Shown: positions 16,698 through 25,278 of the stretch, piece by piece | Layout: the number at the start of each line of letters is the position of its first letter | How positions within the stretch are numbered: position 1 is the stretch's first letter | Assembly (NCBI GenBank): GCA_963846585.1 | Contig: CAWJWO010000018.1 | Coordinates: forward strand, 434,001 to 498,000 | Reading direction: 5' to 3' | Length of the DNA: 64,000 bases | DNA from: JAAUTT01 sp963846585 | GTDB lineage: Bacteria; Bacteroidota; Bacteroidia; Bacteroidales; JAAUTT01 | The notes under the pieces: generated by a model | The model's input: only the letters and a program-made list of their open reading frames with translations | Told to the model about the DNA's origin: nothing | The model's database searches: none | Position numbers and translations under genes: made by a program

Positions 16698-18533
16698 CTA
16701 TTCTACCGTTACCGACTTGGCAAGATTCCGGGGCTGATCAACATTACAACCACGCATTACGGCAATATGATAAGACAAAAGCTGTAAGGGAACAACTGTT
16801 ATTAATGGCGAAACAGAGAAATCCGTCACCGGCACTTCCAATACATAATCAGCCATTTTGCTGATCACCTTATCGCCTTCATGTACAACGGCAATTACAG
16901 TCCCGCTTCTTGCTTTTACTTCCTGGATATTACTTAATATCTTTTCGTAGGTCTGATCATTTGTTGCAAGCACAACTACAGGCATTTTATTATCAATCAG
17001 AGCAATCGGGCCATGTTTCATTTCTGCGGCAGGATATCCTTCCGCATGGATATATGATATTTCCTTAAGCTTAAGAGCTCCTTCAAGGGCAACCGGAAAT
17101 AAATAACCCCTTCCGAGGTAAAGGAAGTTGGTTGCATATTTAAATAAAGTAGCTATAAACTTATACTTTTCATTATTAGCCAGCGTTTTCTCAATTTTAT
17201 CAGGAACAGACATTAGTTCTGTAATTAAATGCTTACCCTGCTGCGGGGTTAAATTTCCTCTTTCCATACCCAGGGAAATTGCCATCATCATCAGAACAGT
17301 AACTTGTGCGGTAAAAGCTTTTGTAGATGCAACCCCAATTTCAGTACCGGCATGGGTATATACACCTGCATGGGTTTCACGGGGAATGCTTGATCCCACT
17401 ACATTACAAATACCCAATACCAATGCTCCTGAATCTTTAGCCTGTTTAATTGCAGCAAGGGTATCGGCTGTTTCGCCACTCTGGCTTATTGCAATTACCA
17501 CATCATCCTTATAAATAATTGGATTACGGTAACGGAATTCCGAGGCATATTCAACTTCTACAGGTATACGGGCATATTCTTCCAGTAAGTATTCACCAAC
17601 TAATCCGGCATGCCAGGAAGTACCGCAACCTATTATAATTATTCTCTTTGCCTCTAAAAGCCGGGGCATTACGTCGTATAGCCCGCCTAAATGTATTTCC
17701 GAATTGTCATTTTTAATCCTTCCTCTGAATGTATCTAATATTGACCTGGGTTGCTCAAATATTTCCTTTAACATAAAATGGTCAAATCCATTTTTTTCAA
17801 TTTCGGAAGTTTCCAGGCTCAACTTATGAATTATAGGTACTTGTTTAATATTCCGGATAGTTTTGAGAATCAATTCATCCCTTTGAATAATTGCAACATC
17901 ATCGTCGTTCAGATAAATAACATTGTTTGTATGTTCTACTATCGGAGTTGCATCTGAAGCAATAAAATATTCATCATTGCCGACACCAATCACAAGAGGG
18001 CTCCCTTTTCTTGCTGCAATGAGCTTATCCTTTTCTTCCCTGCATATAATTACAAGGCCATATGCCCCTACTACTTTATTTAATGCTAACCTGACTGCCA
18101 TCTCTGCATTTACCTGGCCTTTCAAATAAATGTATTCTATCAGGTTAACAAGAATTTCAGTATCTGTTTCACTTTTAAATTTATATCCCCGTAATTCGAG
18201 TTTTTTCTTTAAAGTCGAATAGTTTTCTATAATCCCATTATGTATAAGTGTAAAATGCCCGTTCATTGAAGTATGAGGATGAGCATTTACATCATTTGGT
18301 TCACCATGAGTAGCCCATCGTGTATGTCCAATGCCAATGCACCCTGTTATATCCTTGCTTTTTATAAACTCTTCAAGATCACTAACTTTACCCTTTCTTT
18401 TATATGTTTTTACATCACCGTCAATAAGTGATATGCCGGCCGAATCGTACCCCCTGTATTCAAGCCTTTTTAATCCATTGATTAAAATAGGGTAAGCTTG
18501 TTTTTGTCCAATATAACCCACTATTCCACACAT
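16698..18533 (-). CDS. glmS: Glutamine-fructose-6-phosphate aminotransferase GlmS
   Basis: 611 residues, full length. The N-terminal Ntn glutaminase domain starts MCGIVGYIG with nucleophile Cys2, then GHTRWATHGEPNDVNAHPH. Two SIS isomerase domains follow (IIGCGTSWHAG, ISQSGETADTL, YLGRGYLFPVALEGALKLKE, EMKHGPIALID), and the C-terminus reads NVDQPRNLAKSVTVE. It makes glucosamine-6-phosphate, the entry to UDP-GlcNAc for peptidoglycan and for the amino-sugar pathway encoded upstream. No glmS ribozyme is expected or seen in front of it. Confidence 0.97.
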   Translation of the reverse strand: MCGIVGYIGQKQAYPILINGLKRLEYRGYDSAGISLIDGDVKTYKRKGKVSDLEEFIKSKDITGCIGIGHTRWATHGEPNDVNAHPHTSMNGHFTLIHNGIIENYSTLKKKLELRGYKFKSETDTEILVNLIEYIYLKGQVNAEMAVRLALNKVVGAYGLVIICREEKDKLIAARKGSPLVIGVGNDEYFIASDATPIVEHTNNVIYLNDDDVAIIQRDELILKTIRNIKQVPIIHKLSLETSEIEKNGFDHFMLKEIFEQPRSILDTFRGRIKNDNSEIHLGGLYDVMPRLLEAKRIIIIGCGTSWHAGLVGEYLLEEYARIPVEVEYASEFRYRNPIIYKDDVVIAISQSGETADTLAAIKQAKDSGALVLGICNVVGSSIPRETHAGVYTHAGTEIGVASTKAFTAQVTVLMMMAISLGMERGNLTPQQGKHLITELMSVPDKIEKTLANNEKYKFIATLFKYATNFLYLGRGYLFPVALEGALKLKEISYIHAEGYPAAEMKHGPIALIDNKMPVVVLATNDQTYEKILSNIQEVKARSGTVIAVVHEGDKVISKMADYVLEVPVTDFSVSPLITVVPLQLLSYHIAVMRGCNVDQPRNLAKSVTVE

Positions 18534-18571
18534 ACAATTAATATTTTTACAAATAACCTTCGAATTTAAAA

Positions 18572-19390
18572 CTAATTATTGCTTTCTGATAATATTTTCT
18601 CATAGAAAACAGCATATTCGTCAATAATATTATCAGGATCATTAAACGGTAAATAAGTTTTACCTGATGATTTAACATATTCTTCCACAGTTGCATTAAC
18701 GTTTTTATTAGCTATAATTATTCCATCAGAGAATTGAACGGCAAGTTTGGTTAGATTTAAAAAATCCGGGTTTTCAATTATTTGCAAATCCTTTTTAGTA
18801 ATACCATCCATTATAATCTTATTCCTGAATGTTTTATTCAAGGCAGGGTCAAAATTATCATTGTAGACAGAGTATACAACTTTGGAATTAGCAAACATGG
18901 GATCGTCCCTGTAAGCTTTTTTAATGAACAAGGGAATTAATGCTGTGAACCAACCGTGACAATGAATGATATCAGGTGACCAGCGCAACTTTTTTACTGT
19001 TTCAAGAACACCCCTGTTAAAAAAAATGGCACGTTCGTCGTTATCCTGGAATGGTTGCGCATTACTATCATTTAAGGTATATTTACGTCCAAAATAATCA
19101 TCATTATCAATAAAATAAACCTGCATCCTCGCTGATTGAATAGATGCAACCTTAATAATCAATGGATGATCCGTATCATTAATAATCAGGTTCATCCCTG
19201 ATAATCTTATAACTTCATGCAACTGATTTCTCCGCTCATTAATACAGCCAAATTTTGGCATGAATGTCCTGATTTCTTTACCCTTTTCCTGAATGCCTTG
19301 TGGGAGATTCCTACAAATTATCGACATTTCTGATTCGGGAAGATAAGGTGTAATTTCCTGAGAAATAAACAAAACCTTGGTACTTACCAT
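18572..19390 (-). CDS. Short glycogen synthase-like protein (GT5 N-terminal domain only)
   Basis: About 272 residues from the ATG at 19390 (a TTG four codons upstream is possible). It resembles the starch synthase catalytic N-domain (VLFISQEITPYLPES, FMPKFG, IIHCHGWFTALIPLFIKKAY, YSVYNDNFD), but the C-terminal GT-B half that binds ADP-glucose is absent. The usual KxGGL substrate loop is replaced by PESEMS. This short form divergent from panC is a recurrent Bacteroidota arrangement. It may not be an active synthase. It follows glmS on the same strand in transcription order (38-bp gap), so the two may share a promoter. Confidence 0.83.
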   Translation of the reverse strand: MVSTKVLFISQEITPYLPESEMSIICRNLPQGIQEKGKEIRTFMPKFGCINERRNQLHEVIRLSGMNLIINDTDHPLIIKVASIQSARMQVYFIDNDDYFGRKYTLNDSNAQPFQDNDERAIFFNRGVLETVKKLRWSPDIIHCHGWFTALIPLFIKKAYRDDPMFANSKVVYSVYNDNFDPALNKTFRNKIIMDGITKKDLQIIENPDFLNLTKLAVQFSDGIIIANKNVNATVEEYVKSSGKTYLPFNDPDNIIDEYAVFYEKILSESNN

Positions 19391-19418
19391 GCAACAAACC
19401 AATTTGCGAATTAATGTG

Positions 19419-19449
19419 CAAAGTTAGTAAAATTTAATAATTATATTTG
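19419..19449. promoter_or_regulatory. Divergent -7 boxes between the GT5-like gene and panC
   Basis: On the minus strand TAACTTTG (19426-19419) precedes the GT5-like gene by about 30 bases. On the plus strand TATATTTG (19442-19449) precedes panC by 19 bases. Both match TAnnTTTG exactly. Upstream TTG elements at the expected distance are not evident. Confidence 0.5.
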
Positions 19450-19468
19450 AAACTTCAATAATATAAGT

Positions 19469-20314
19469 ATGAGTATTATTTATTCCCAGGATGAAATAAG
19501 CACAATAATAAAAGAAATCAAGAGAAAAGGCCATACAATTGGTTTTGTGCCAACTATGGGAGCCTTGCATGAAGGGCACCTTTCACTTGTAAAACAAGCC
19601 ACACCTGAAAACGATAATATCATAGTCAGTATATTTGTTAATCCTACCCAGTTTAATGATAAAAATGATTTAGCCAATTATCCCAGGATGATTGAAAAGG
19701 ATATTGCTTTACTTGAATCCTGCAAGGTTGATTTTATTTTTGCCCCATCTGATAATGAAATGTATCCTGAACCTGACAAAAAAGTATTCGAATTCGGGGG
19801 ACTTGACAAGGCACTGGAAGGTAAACACAGGCCCGGACATTTTAATGGCGTTGCCCAGATAGTTTATAAATTTTTTAAAGTTTTACAACCTGACAGAGCA
19901 TATTTTGGTGAAAAGGATTTTCAACAAATAATTATCATAAAACATCTCATTAAAACTTTCGGACTTAAGGTTGAAATAGTTCCCTGCCCCATTATCAGAG
20001 AGTCAGATGGCCTGGCAATGAGTTCACGCAATTTGCTGCTTACACCTGTCCAGAGAAAAAGTGCTGCTCTTATTTCCAGGTTTCTTTTTGAAAGCCTTAG
20101 TAAAATAAATAAACTAAGTATTACTGATTTAATTTCAATGGTGGTTAATAATATTAATAATGACCCTCAGCTTGAAGTTGAATATTTTGAAATTGTCAAT
20201 GATAATACTCTTAAGCCCATTTCATCATGGGATGATCCGGCAGGGAAGGTTGGACTTATTGCAGTAAGGGTTGGTAAAATAAGACTTATCGATAATATTA
20301 GATATAATTCTTAA
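19469..20314 (+). CDS. panC: Pantothenate synthetase PanC
   Basis: 281 residues. It condenses pantoate and beta-alanine with ATP. The nucleotidyltransferase motif is PTMGALHEGHLSL, followed by SIFVNPTQFN, GKHRPGHFNGVAQIVYKFF, AYFGEKDFQQ and the second ATP motif RESDGLAMSSRN. panD, which makes beta-alanine, is the next gene but one spacer away. Confidence 0.96.
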   Translation: MSIIYSQDEISTIIKEIKRKGHTIGFVPTMGALHEGHLSLVKQATPENDNIIVSIFVNPTQFNDKNDLANYPRMIEKDIALLESCKVDFIFAPSDNEMYPEPDKKVFEFGGLDKALEGKHRPGHFNGVAQIVYKFFKVLQPDRAYFGEKDFQQIIIIKHLIKTFGLKVEIVPCPIIRESDGLAMSSRNLLLTPVQRKSAALISRFLFESLSKINKLSITDLISMVVNNINNDPQLEVEYFEIVNDNTLKPISSWDDPAGKVGLIAVRVGKIRLIDNIRYNS

Positions 20315-20332
20315 ATTTGTAATATTATTAAA

Positions 20333-20397
20333 GTAGGAAAGTAGAAAAGTAGAAGAGTAGGAAAGCGATCCTAACCTATTTGCCTACTTTTCTACTT
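20333..20397. repeat. Inverted AAAGTAG repeat between panC and panD
   Basis: AAGTAGAAAAGTAG (20339-20352) and CTACTTTTCTACTT (20384-20397) form a perfect 14-bp inverted repeat with a 31-base loop, inside tandem AGTAGGAAAGTAGAAA units. It could form a hairpin in the panC-panD transcript. Confidence 0.85.
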
Positions 20398-20438
20398 AAC
20401 TACTGATTAAAGTTATAAAAATATATTGCACAATATTT

Positions 20439-20801
20439 ATGACAATTGAAGTTTTAAAATCAAAAATACACAGGGTAACCGTAACTGATGCAAACCTTAA
20501 TTACATAGGCAGCGTTACCATAGATGAGGATCTGTTGGTTGCAGCCAATCTTATTGAATTTGAAAAAGTTCAGGTAGTAAATATTAATAATGGCAAACGT
20601 TTGGAAACATACATAATAAAAGGCGAAAGAGGTTCAGGCGTGATTTGCCTTAACGGGCCTGCAGCAAGACAAGTTGCAGTAGGTGATATAGTCATAATTA
20701 TGTCTTTTGCCAGCATGGATTTTGAAGAAGCTAAAAAGTTTAAACCTGTAATTGTGTATCCGGATACTGCCACTAACTCGTTAATAGTGCATAGTGTTTA
20801 G
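20439..20801 (+). CDS. panD: Aspartate 1-decarboxylase PanD
   Basis: 120 residues. It is a pyruvoyl enzyme that makes beta-alanine from aspartate. The self-cleavage site is Gly24-Ser25 in NYIGSVTID. Other signatures are KIHRVTVTDANLNY, ETYIIKGERGSGVICLNGPA and IIMSFASMDFEEAK. The last codons (LIVHSV and stop) are written in the repeat phrase ATAGTGCATAGTGTTTAG, so the C-terminal tail comes from repeat DNA. Confidence 0.96.
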   Translation: MTIEVLKSKIHRVTVTDANLNYIGSVTIDEDLLVAANLIEFEKVQVVNINNGKRLETYIIKGERGSGVICLNGPAARQVAVGDIVIIMSFASMDFEEAKKFKPVIVYPDTATNSLIVHSV

Positions 20802-20978
20802 TGCTTAGTGCTTAGTTGCTGGTTGCCAGTAAAAAGTGATGAGGTGATGAAGTAATGAAGTGATTATGTGATTAGGTTTATAAGATTTTCTATAAACCTT
20901 ATAAACCTTATAAACTCATTTTCAAATTTGCACATTTCTTGCCCTGAGCGTAGTCGAAGGGTCAAATTTTCAAATTTT
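20785..20978. repeat. Composite phrase-repeat spacer panD-rfaE2
   Basis: In order: TAGTGCATAGTGTTTAGTGC (from 20788), TTGCTGGTTGCC, GTGATGAGGTGATGAAGTAA with GATGAAGTGATT variants (20838-20875), TTATAAACCTTATAAACC (20890-20910), ATTTGCACATTTCTTG, CCCTGAGCGTAGTCGAAGGG (20942-20961) and TCAAATTTTCAAATTTT. The block CACATTTCTTGCCCTGAGCG through TCAAATTTTCAAATT is repeated without change at about 25232-25278. Confidence 0.88.
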
Positions 20979-20987
20979 AATTAACTT

Positions 20988-21479
20988 ATGGACCATCTCA
21001 GTTTTATCCAATCCAAAATTGTTCTCGACTGGTCAGATCTGGAATCCAGCCTTGCCTTATGGAGATTTAAAAACCAAAAAATAATATTTACAAATGGTTG
21101 TTTTGATATTATCCATCTTGGCCATGTAGAATATCTTGCTAAGGCAGCATCACTTGGTACCCAGTTAGTAATTGGCGTAAACAGCGACGCATCAGTTAAA
21201 CGGTTAAAAGGCCCCAAACGTCCGGTTCAGGACGAAAATACCAGAGCTATGGTATTGGCTTCATTTGGTTTTGTTTCAAAAGTTGTACTTTTCGATGAAG
21301 ATACTCCATATGACCTGATTAAACTGATATTACCGGATATCCTGGTTAAAGGAAGTGATTATGCTCCTGAAAATGTGGTTGGCTACGACATTGTTACTGA
21401 AAATGGGGGTGAAGTTATTACCATTGACCTGGTTTACGGGCACTCTACTACTTCCATTATTAATAAACTCTGCATATAG
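20988..21479 (+). CDS. rfaE2: RfaE2/HldC-like heptose-1-phosphate adenylyltransferase
   Basis: A 163-residue cytidylyltransferase-fold enzyme. The motif FTNGCFDIIHLGHVEYLAKA contains the HxGH nucleotide-binding signature, followed by VIGVNSDASVKRLKGPKRPV and the C-terminal block ILVKGSDYAPENVVG, then VYGHSTTSII. It corresponds to the C-terminal domain of HldE, which adenylylates D-glycero-D-manno-heptose-1-phosphate for LPS core synthesis. It stands alone between two repeat spacers. Confidence 0.92.
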   Translation: MDHLSFIQSKIVLDWSDLESSLALWRFKNQKIIFTNGCFDIIHLGHVEYLAKAASLGTQLVIGVNSDASVKRLKGPKRPVQDENTRAMVLASFGFVSKVVLFDEDTPYDLIKLILPDILVKGSDYAPENVVGYDIVTENGGEVITIDLVYGHSTTSIINKLCI

Positions 21480-21481
21480 GG

Positions 21482-21660
21482 ATAAAGTTGCTAGTTTTTA
21501 GTTGTTAGTTGTTAGTAAAAAGTGATGAAGTGATGAAGTGATGAAGTGATCAATAATTCATACCTTAAAAACTTAATTACCTAATCACTTTTTCAAACTA
21601 ACAATTTCCTTGTAATCAGTGCATTCTATGCACTAAGCACTATGCACCAAGCACTAAATA
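21482..21660. repeat. Phrase-repeat spacer rfaE2-radA
   Basis: GTTGCTAGTTTTTAGTTGTT with TAGTTGTTAG, then GTGATGAAGTGATGAAGTGA (about 21525-21545), CTAATCACTTTTTC, and CACTAAGCACTATGCACCAA with GCACTAAATA up to 21660. The radA start codon is at 21665, directly after the last phrase. Confidence 0.85.
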
Positions 21661-21664
21661 TCAA

Positions 21665-23026
21665 ATGGCCAAAGAACATACAGTATATATATGTCAGCGA
21701 TGCGGGGCTGAATCCGCTAAATGGATAGGTCGCTGCCCTTCTTGCAATGAATGGAATACCTATACAGAAGAAATTATCCAAAAACAATTGACAAGAAATT
21801 CTGCCGTTCCAGGCAGAGGATATTCTAAACCTGTATCTCTTGATGAAATATCTGCAATTCATGAATCCCGGTTAGATACAAATATAAATGAATTGAACAG
21901 GGTACTTGGTGGTGGAATGGTTCGTGGTTCATTAATCCTACTTGGTGGCGAACCAGGTATAGGTAAGTCAACTCTCGCTTTACAGCTTGCGTTAGGGTTT
22001 AATAATGTAAAAGTATTATATATTACTGGTGAAGAAAGCCTTCAACAAATAAAACTACGTGCAGAACGTATACACTCAAAAAGTAATAATTGCTTATTTG
22101 CCAATGAAACATCACTTGAAAATATCCTCGGATTATGCCAAAGCGAGCTTCCTGATCTGGTAATAATAGACTCAATACAGACTATTTCTGCAGAATCCCT
22201 GGAATCAGCAAATGGAAGCGTTTCCCAGGTGCGTGAATGTACCAATGCCCTGCTGCGATTTGCTAAAAGCTCTGATACGACTATCCTGCTTATTGGACAC
22301 ATTACCAAAGAAGGTTACCTGGCAGGTCCAAAAGCCATGGAACACATTGTTGATGTTGTTTTACAATTTGAGGGCGACAATCAGCATATTTACCGTATTC
22401 TGCGCCCAAGTAAAAATCGTTTCGGATCTATTACCGAGATTGGAATTTTTGAAATGTGCAATGAAGGATTAAAGGAAATTTCCAATCCGTCGGAAATACT
22501 TATTTCATCTAACGAAGAACAATTAAGTGGTGTAAGTATAGCAGCTACAATAGACGGTATAAGGCCATTTCTGATTGAAGTTCAATCATTGGTCAGTACG
22601 GCAGCCTACGGAACTCCGCAACGTTCATCCACAGGTTTTGATATCCGGCGATTAAATATGTTGCTGGCCGTTCTTGAAAAACGGGCTGGTTTTAAACTTG
22701 CCTCCAAGGATGTTTTTTTAAACATTACCGGTGGAATAAAAGTCGACGACCCCGCTATAGACTTGGCTATTATTACTTCAATATTATCTTCAAACCTTGA
22801 TATTTATGTAAACCATAAGTATTGCTTCGCTGGCGAAATTGGCCTTTCAGGGGAAATCCGGCCGGTTAACCGTATAGATCAACGTATAAGAGAAGCCGAA
22901 AAACTGGGCTTTAATAAAATATTCTTCTCTAAAGCCAATAACAGCGGTTTATCAGCTTCTAAACATAAAATTGAATTGGTTCCTATTGGTAAAGTTGAAC
23001 ATCTGTTTCATAAATTATTCAAATAA
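21665..23026 (+). CDS. radA: DNA repair protein RadA (branch-migration ATPase)
   Basis: 453 residues. It has an N-terminal zinc finger CQRC...CPSC (Cys10, 13, 24, 27) and a RecA-like ATPase with Walker A GGEPGIGKST (about 94-103). The RadA-specific KNRFG motif is in SKNRFGSITEIG, and the C-terminal Lon/S16-like domain has TGGIKVDDPAIDLAI and GEIGLSGEIRPV. It promotes branch migration of recombination intermediates. The ATG follows a repeat phrase after four bases, which leaves little room for an upstream leader. Confidence 0.96.
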   Translation: MAKEHTVYICQRCGAESAKWIGRCPSCNEWNTYTEEIIQKQLTRNSAVPGRGYSKPVSLDEISAIHESRLDTNINELNRVLGGGMVRGSLILLGGEPGIGKSTLALQLALGFNNVKVLYITGEESLQQIKLRAERIHSKSNNCLFANETSLENILGLCQSELPDLVIIDSIQTISAESLESANGSVSQVRECTNALLRFAKSSDTTILLIGHITKEGYLAGPKAMEHIVDVVLQFEGDNQHIYRILRPSKNRFGSITEIGIFEMCNEGLKEISNPSEILISSNEEQLSGVSIAATIDGIRPFLIEVQSLVSTAAYGTPQRSSTGFDIRRLNMLLAVLEKRAGFKLASKDVFLNITGGIKVDDPAIDLAIITSILSSNLDIYVNHKYCFAGEIGLSGEIRPVNRIDQRIREAEKLGFNKIFFSKANNSGLSASKHKIELVPIGKVEHLFHKLFK

Positions 23027-23027
23027 A

Positions 23028-23216
23028 ATGGAACCAAGAACCAGGAACCAAGAGAAAAGAAGGCAGATGGCAGAAGATAAAAGATAAAAAAATTTAGAAT
23101 TAAGAATCGAGATTTTAGATTTGTAATTTATGAATGCCTAAATCCGTAATTCACTAGCCACTAGTCCCTGGCCACTAGCCCCATTTCCTGGTTCTTGGTT
23201 CCTGGTTCCTGGTTCT
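23028..23216. repeat. Phrase-repeat spacer radA-ABC gene
   Basis: GGAACCAAGAACCAGGAACC (from 23030), AGAAGGCAGATGGCAGAAGA with AAAGATAAAAG, AATTAAGAATCGAGATTTTA, CACTAGCCACTAGTCCC with GGCCACTAGCCCC, and GGTTCTTGGTTCCTGGTTCC (about 23190-23209). The first and last phrases are reverse complements. The spacer runs to within six bases of the ABC frame opening. Confidence 0.87.
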
Positions 23217-23221
23217 ATTAA

Positions 23222-24916
23222 TTAAACTTACAATTTACGACAAACAACCTGCTACATATCTCCGGCCTCGACATCGATTTCATACAAACTGGAATAAGGA
23301 AATCCATTTGCCGGAATCTGAATTTTTCAATTGCCAATGGTGAAACAGTTGGCATTTTAGGAGAATCCGGTTCGGGAAAATCAATAACTGCCCTTTCTGT
23401 ATTAGGCCTTTTACCTCCTTCCCTTAAGGTTTCGGGAGGCAATATTTTATTTGCAAGGCCGGATGGTTCGATAATTAACCTTGCACAATCCACAGTTAAA
23501 ACATTACAATCAGTCAGGGGAAAAGAAATTTCGATGGTTTTCCAGGAACCTATGACATCGCTTAACCCTGTTTATTCATGCGGTGACCAGGTATTGGAAA
23601 CTATTTTGCAACATAAGGTTTGTGAAGGGGATTTTTTTATCAGACAAATAAAAAACTCAAATAATATAAAAGAAGCCAGGGATAAGGTATTATCATTGTT
23701 TAATAAAGTCAGGCTTAAGGATCCTATAAAAATATATAATAGTTATCCGTATCAGCTTTCGGGAGGCCAGAGACAAAGAATAATGATCGCAATGGCTGTA
23801 TCATGTAATCCCCGGTTGTTATTAGCTGATGAACCTACAACTGCACTGGATGTATCTGTACAACAATCAATTCTTGAGTTAATTGGCGAACTGCAGGCCG
23901 AAACAGGAATGAGCATTTTATTTATATCACACAATATTAATGTAGTATCAGAAATTGCAAAACGGGTTCTTATATTAAAGAATGGCGAGATTGTTGAACA
24001 AGGTGATATATCTCAGGTGATGTCAAATCCTGAACATTCTTACACCCGTGGATTAATTGCCTGCAGTAAATCAATAAGGGATAAAGGAAAGCGGTTGGTA
24101 ACTATGGAAGAATTTATTAATCTGAATGATAAAGATAATAAGGATAATAAGAATGAACAGAATATTTCTGAAAAATATTTAAATACAGATATCCAACAAA
24201 ATGTACCTGTACTGAGAATAAAAAATCTGACAGTTAATTTTAAACATTCAACAGGACTATTTGGAAAATCAAATACTAAAGAAATCCTTCACAATATAAA
24301 TCTTGAAGTGTTCCAAAACGAAACCATCGGACTTGTTGGAGAATCAGGATCCGGTAAAACAACCCTTGGACGGTCAATTATGAAACTGATCGGTTTCCAA
24401 AGAGGAGATATTTTCTATAATGGTATGCCAATCAACCTGCTCTCAGGAAAAGAATTGAAAAATTTTCACCGGAAAGTTCAGATTATATTCCAGGACCCAT
24501 ATTCATCATTAAATCCCAGGTTTACTATCGGGCAAATGATTACCGAACCCATGGTAGTTCACCGGTTATTTAAAAATAAATCTAAACGTAAAAAACGTGT
24601 CCTTGAGTTATTAAAACAGGTCAACCTTGATGAAAATTATTATTACCGTTACCCTCATCAGTTATCGGGAGGACAAAGACAAAGAATTGGCATAGCACGG
24701 GCACTGGCAGTTGAACCTGAATTACTGATACTAGACGAATCAGTTTCTGCACTTGATGTATCAATTCAGGCTCAGGTACTTAACCTGCTTAATGATTTAA
24801 AGGGTTTATACAAGCTTACATATATTTTTATATCTCACGATTTGGATATAGTTAGATACATGTCTGACCGGCTTGTGGAATTGAAAGAAGGCCGGATAGT
24901 TGCAAGTCGTAAGTAG
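23222..24916 (+). CDS. Fused double ATPase of a peptide/nickel-type ABC transporter; no canonical start codon
   Basis: A 564-codon frame with two ABC ATPase domains in DppD-DppF order. Domain 1 has Walker A GESGSGKS (codons 47-54), a Q-loop in SMVFQEPMTSLNP, LSGGQRQRI and LLADEPTTALD. Domain 2 has GESGSGKTT, IIFQDPYSSLNPRF, LSGGQRQRIGIARALA and LLILDESVSALD. Such fusions power dipeptide/oligopeptide import, but no permease or binding-protein gene is adjacent. The frame opens after TAA at 23219. No ATG, GTG or TTG precedes Walker A, and the first ATG (23534) is at the Q-loop. Codon 23222 is TTA where an ATG would give an ideal N-terminus. Either a rare start is used or the start was lost when the repeat phrase arose. 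The last residues VASRK are repeat-encoded. Confidence 0.82.
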   Translation, partial: LNLQFTTNNLLHISGLDIDFIQTGIRKSICRNLNFSIANGETVGILGESGSGKSITALSVLGLLPPSLKVSGGNILFARPDGSIINLAQSTVKTLQSVRGKEISMVFQEPMTSLNPVYSCGDQVLETILQHKVCEGDFFIRQIKNSNNIKEARDKVLSLFNKVRLKDPIKIYNSYPYQLSGGQRQRIMIAMAVSCNPRLLLADEPTTALDVSVQQSILELIGELQAETGMSILFISHNINVVSEIAKRVLILKNGEIVEQGDISQVMSNPEHSYTRGLIACSKSIRDKGKRLVTMEEFINLNDKDNKDNKNEQNISEKYLNTDIQQNVPVLRIKNLTVNFKHSTGLFGKSNTKEILHNINLEVFQNETIGLVGESGSGKTTLGRSIMKLIGFQRGDIFYNGMPINLLSGKELKNFHRKVQIIFQDPYSSLNPRFTIGQMITEPMVVHRLFKNKSKRKKRVLELLKQVNLDENYYYRYPHQLSGGQRQRIGIARALAVEPELLILDESVSALDVSIQAQVLNLLNDLKGLYKLTYIFISHDLDIVRYMSDRLVELKEGRIVASRK

Positions 24917-25278
24917 TAAGTCGTAAGCCGTAAGAAAAGAGAAGGCAGAAGACAGAAGGCAGAATGAGACGTGAGACATGAGACGTAGGAAGTGAGACGT
25001 GGGACGTGAGACATGGAAATAATTTGAAAATGTGTTAATTTGAAAATTTGTAAATGAAAGCAATTAAAATCTCAAATCACGAATCTTAAATCTCAAATCA
25101 CCAAATCACCTTTTCCACGTCTTTCCATGTCTTTCCATGTCCTTCCATGTCCCCTTTGTATATTCCACATCTCACGTCTCACGTCTCATGTCCCTTTTCC
25201 TAATTCTTGGTTCTTGGTTCCAATTTCAAATTAGCACATTTCTTGCCCTGAGCGTAGTCGAAGGGTCAAATTTTCAAA
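24900..25278. repeat. Long phrase-repeat spacer, gene-free
   Basis: This 362-bp gap holds no gene. Phrases in order: GCAAGTCGTAAGTAGTAAGT (which includes the ABC stop), GAAGGCAGAAGACAGAAGGC, ACGTGAGACATGAGACGT and GTGAGACGTGGGACGTGAG, AATTTGAAAATGTGTTAATT, AATCTCAAATCACGAATC, CATGTCTTTCCATGTCC units (25115-25150), CACGTCTCACGTCTCATGTC (to 25190), GGTTCTTGGTTCCAATT, then the CCCTGAGCGTAGTCGAAGGG block. GTGAGACGTG and CACGTCTCAC are inverted copies, so a long hairpin is possible. Confidence 0.88.
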
